A DNA stretch of 55,530 bases, taken from NCBI GenBank assembly GCA_024195585.1, contig SWBL01000338.1, positions 1 through 55,530 of the forward strand. The letters run 5' to 3'. Under the pieces are notes generated by a model. That model saw only the letters and a list, made by a program, of their open reading frames with translations. It was not told the origin of the DNA and did not search any database. This document shows positions 52,361-55,530 of the stretch, in pieces (the stretch's first letter is position 1; each line of letters starts with the position of its first letter). A program made the position numbers and the translations under genes. The stretch comes from Aureobasidium sp. EXF-3400 (Eukaryota; Ascomycota; Dothideomycetes; Dothideales; Saccotheciaceae).

Positions 52361-53516
52361 CTATGGACTAAGCATCCGCATGACCGCCAGTGTTATCACG
52401 GGGTTGCCCATAATCACGTCGTGCAGACCGTACTTCAGTATCTCTTCTCTGATCTTGCCGTGGTCGGTCTTCCATTCTACAACACTACACGCAGGACCAT
52501 TATCAACTCTAGCCTTCGCCTTCAGCAGCTCAAGCTCTTCAAAGCTGATACCTGTTGATGTTGTTCCGTTGATGGCATGCCAAAACAGTTGAGGAGTGTG
52601 AGTATATGGAATGTCATAATCATCCTTGGCGTGAATCAACGTGATGCGATACTTGATCCCATTGTCTTCATTGGCCTTGACATATGAGGCTATCCGATCT
52701 TTGGTTGACCACTTGTCGTTGATGTATCTCCGCAGATGGTTAAACAGCATGGGAACTTTTGCTGCGGGTCCAAGGACGGGAATGGTTCCCGCCACGCTGT
52801 ATGTGGAAACCAGAGTGATAACGTCGACAAACGGTGCAGTCAAAATATGTCCAGCAAAGACAACCGGAGGTTCTTGCAATGCAAAGTGCTCAGCGAAAGC
52901 CATGTTCACGGCAGTACCCAGAGATTGGCTGTAGATAACGATCCGAGTTGGAGGGATTCCTGCCACTCTCATGGCCCACTCAACGACAGGACAAGGCATC
53001 TATGATGAGACCACTCTCACTGGGGATACCAGAGCTGCGTCCGAATCCACGATAGTCGAATGTTAGGACATGGATCTTGTCAGGCCGGCCAGCTGATAGC
53101 GCTCGGTAATTCGGACACCGGTACCCTGATCCTACGGTACCACCTGCTCCATGGAAGTGAATGACAAGTATAGCCTCAGGGTCGTCGCGGAGCAATTGGA
53201 AGGCCAGGTGGGAGGTAATGTCTGACGAGAAGCCAGATGTTTGTGTCAAGAGCTTCTGTTCATGTTGGCGATACAGCTCTACAGGCAGGATGTGCCATGC
53301 GTACAGAGTCCATCTATCAGATTTGATGTTGAAGGGAGTGACTTGATTGTGAAGAAACCCAAAGGTCTCGGGAATATCGAGGTCTTCTAATCGAGTCATC
53401 CTTATCGCGTGTAAATATACCACATGTGTCTGGAACCATGATATAGTGAGTAGGCCAAGTAATGTAGAATAGAGGGCCAAGATTGATCCGATGGCAATCA
53501 AGATATACTCCAGCAC
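52361..53516 (-). pseudogene. alpha/beta hydrolase, ABHD12/BEM46 type, with one-base frameshift
   Basis: The start MLEYILIAIGSILALYSTLL is a membrane anchor. The first frame runs through FGFLHNQVTPFNIKSD, VIHFHGAGGTVGSGYR and FDYRGFGRSSGIPSESGLII, then stops at a TGA (52980-52982). The second frame resumes at VVEWAMRVAGIPPTRIVIY and continues with SQSLGTAVNMAF, HAKDDYDIPY and GLHDVIM to 52361. The join needs one base removed near 52984-52991 (TCCTGTCG on the minus strand); no intron fits. The nucleophile elbow is S-x-S-x-G rather than G-x-S-x-G. It has no introns, unlike the paralog at 22105. It is a young pseudogene, a sequencing error or a +1 frameshift gene; the rest of the reading frame is well preserved. 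Confidence 0.8.
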
Positions 53517-53769
53517 CTGTAGAAAAATATCTTGAGATTGTTCTTATCAGAGTAGTAAGCTTTGGTGGAATGTATTAAGGATTAAGCTGAATGTCTTGAT
53601 AAGTACACAAATGTGGTAGTGGGCTACATACATATTATATCAAGCTTTCAGTAAGAATCATGTGCGGTCTGATTGGACTCTGAAGACCAAAAACCATATT
53701 GATTAGCGCGGCGTGGTCAAATTGAGACGCTCCCTTCCAGCCAATCAATCCAGCCTCACGAAGCTCACA

Positions 53770-54273
53770 TCATATCTTGAGATCCATGTTCTGGCCTTCG
53801 ACCACGAACCACTCGGTAAGATTAGCATAACCACGAGGTTCATCAATCTCCATACCTGAAAGCCAAAGCGCATACTCACTATCATGAAACATCAGGTTCT
53901 CGGATCAAACATAGACATGACGAATACGTCAACTTACCGATTGCGCTCAACATGAGGCATAATCACAGTAATGTTACCCTCGCCAGCCTCTGCAACACGC
54001 TCGTCGAAAAAGCTTTGCGCGACGGACCAGCCAAAGGTCTCCTTCTTGACCAAGTTGAACTCGAGGCTCTGTGTTGAGTATGTCAGTCAATCCGCGAAAG
54101 TGCCGAAGCGGGGTTGGACGAACGTAGGTCATGTCTGTGGCCCATTCAACCAGGACATGGTCGCCAAAGCGAACATCTTCTACGGAAGAAAGGATGGTGA
54201 GGTTGACCATTGCCTGTCCGAGGGAAGCGAAGGTGGTGGCCAGGAGGCCGGCGTAGGCTGCTGCGTTTCTCAT
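53770..54273 (-). CDS. small secreted Kre9/Knh1-like protein (copy 2)
   Basis: Exons 54273-54124, 54068-53938 and 53878-53770 give 129 residues. The signal peptide is MRNAAAYAGLLATTFASLGQ. The mature part VNLTILSSVEDVRFGDHVLV then EWATDMTY matches the G-D-x-x-x-V-x-W start of the other copy. The middle exon (SLEFNLVKKETFGWSVAQSF, then EGNITVIMP) has the same 131-nt length, and the last exon reads YALWLSGMEI. The first intron (55 nt) has a weak GTTCGT donor and the second (59 nt) GTAAGT. It is adjacent to the frameshifted hydrolase on the same strand. The exact role is unknown. Confidence 0.7.
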
Positions 54274-54702
54274 CCTTTTGAATCGGGGTTTGATTATGTT
54301 GTGATTGGGCTGTGATAGAGCTCCAACACGTGTTTCCTCCTAGGTGAATTTATGTTGGAGCCTTTTGTCTCGTTGCCTATCTATGAGGCTATGCCAATGG
54401 TAGCAGTTGGACGAATCGCGCCTAGATTCCGCCATGACAGCACCATTTGAATCCTTCGAGGGGCACGACCTATTAATAGGTTGTCGTCGCGTCAACCTCG
54501 ATCCTGCGTACTATATCACTGGGCTTCAATCTGAGAACAGCACGTCGGAATACAGCACCGAAGACACTATCGAATCTATGTTGATGCCTTGGGTATGGAG
54601 GTAAATCAATGTCTTGAATCGTATACTTCTTGGGCGCGAGTAAGTCGAATCCTCCTCTATCGCACCCCGCCACGACTGTTACCGGCAAACGCTCTTGTCT
54701 TT
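54274..54702. other. divergent promoter of secreted copy 2 and the acetyltransferase
   Basis: This lies between two divergent starts. CACGTG occurs at about 54328 (AACACGTGTT, itself a palindrome). No gene is seen. Confidence 0.45.
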
Positions 54703-55380
54703 ATGGCCGACACGAACCCACACTTCCACGTACGCACCGCAAGCTCCGATGGTGACGATGCGGAGTTCATCCTGGCAGCTTGGGACTCTACACTTCCATT
54801 CCTAGCCTCAATCGGAGCCGGCGAGATGTGGGGTGACCAGCCATTTTCACAGCGAGCGGGCCAAAGACAAGAGATCATCGACATCATTAAGGGAGCAACA
54901 AGAGAAGTTGATGGTGGCCGCCAATTCTGGATTGCCGAGATGCATCACGCAGAAAAGATTGTTAAGGTCGGCGCTGCTTTGACATGTGAATCCCTGCCTG
55001 GGTATCTCACTGAGCATGTCGACCTGAGGAGCCATGTAACCTCCAGCAAGGCACTCTTGTACTTGGAGGTATTGATCGCTGATCATCGCTCCAACACGCG
55101 ACATAGAGGAGCAGGTAGAGCGCTCATTGAGGCTCTTGAGCAACGTGCGCGATCGGGTGGCAGGGCCAGTCTATACGTTGACGTATGGGCTGGTAATAAC
55201 AGAAGACTTAACACGCAAGTATGACCTTAAGCAGAAGAAGACAGGCAGCTGACTAGAGAGTGAAGATACTACGAGAGCATCGGCTTCACCAAAGTCGCTG
55301 ATTTCCAGCTGGAAAGACGGGATAAAAGTGCCTGGCCTGAAACGCTGTACTGTCGCAATCTGGCGTCCAATGGATCATGA
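54703..55380 (+). CDS. GNAT-family N-acetyltransferase
   Basis: Exons 54703-55214 and 55266-55380 give 208 residues. The acetyl-CoA-binding motif A is LLYLEVLIADHRSNTRHRGA with GRALIEALEQRA (R-x-x-G-x-A-type loop HRGAGRALI), and the C-terminal motif B end is YYESIGFTKVADF. The early part FHVRTASSDGDDAEFILAAW is the usual GNAT opening. The substrate is unknown. The 51-nt intron is GC-AG (donor GCAAGT); the nearby GTATGA donor would put the next exon out of frame. ATG 54703 is preferred over 54589, whose added residues look like leader. Confidence 0.87.
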
Positions 55381-55530
55381 TGGGGAAGGTAGACACCAAA
55401 ACAAATGTATATATTCTATAAAATCTCACGTACCAGCACATACGGCCACAGTCAGCTGAAAACTGGGCATCCCGTCCGCTCTGCCATACATAAGCAGTTG
55501 AACGGCAGATTAGTACTACGGTGGGTGACC
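55381..55530. other. right edge, no feature seen
   Basis: This is the 3' flank of the acetyltransferase gene; ATATTCTATAAAATC near 55410 may be part of the poly(A) region. Confidence 0.4.

Overview
This window looks like nuclear DNA of a filamentous ascomycete (Pezizomycotina), possibly a dothideomycete; the class is an inference. The evidence is short introns (mostly 51-66 nt, GTRNGT at the 5' end, CTRAY-like branch sites), fungal-type gene families (Rpn2, Swc3, Rcf1, ILV1, Kre9/Knh1-like and AA1-like secreted proteins, DHA1 and DHA2 transporters), an intron-containing tRNA-Pro, and an AT-rich, CTA/TAG-dense tract at the left edge that resembles degraded repeat DNA. I rebuilt exon structures by hand from splice sites and reading frames. 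No database search was possible.

Layout. 1-3.5 kb: AT-rich tract, a small inverted-repeat element, and about 2.5 kb of gene-poor DNA. 3.5-15 kb: a secreted ferritin-like protein (+), tRNA-Pro(AGG) (-), a membrane-anchored amidohydrolase-family protein (-), a 2OG-Fe(II) dioxygenase (-), a broken copy of part of an acid phosphatase gene, then the intact secreted purple acid phosphatase (+) with two CACGTG boxes in its promoter, and an unknown gene with an in-frame stop (-). 15-23.5 kb: housekeeping genes RPN2 and SWC3-like, then an ABHD12/BEM46-type hydrolase (all +).

23.5-43 kb is the accessory part. It holds two paralogous two-finger C2H2 genes, a remnant of an Msn2/SebA-like zinc finger, an array of degenerate repeats between them, an NmrA-like gene divergent from a flavin monooxygenase, DHA1 and DHA2 transporters, a glycine-zipper membrane protein, a basic-secretory-protein-type metallopeptidase, an SDR, and a Cys-rich protein. 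A family of short (about 115 bp) MITE-like elements appears only here; one copy sits inside an intron of the DHA2 transporter.

43-49.5 kb returns to conserved genes: a membrane protein with a ZZ finger and EF-hands, then RCF1 divergent from ILV1. 50-55.4 kb holds small secreted proteins (one AA1-like, two Kre9/Knh1-like paralogs), a second ABHD-type hydrolase broken by one base, and a GNAT acetyltransferase with a GC-AG intron.

Functional links are loose. RCF1 and ILV1 share a divergent promoter, as do the NmrA-like gene and the flavin monooxygenase. I see no polyketide synthase, NRPS or terpene synthase, so the oxidoreductase/transporter stretch is not a demonstrable biosynthetic cluster. 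The strongest unexplained structures are the MITE-like family, the 26.1-27.3 kb repeat array with its interleaved zinc-finger genes, and the several broken or alternative reading frames.
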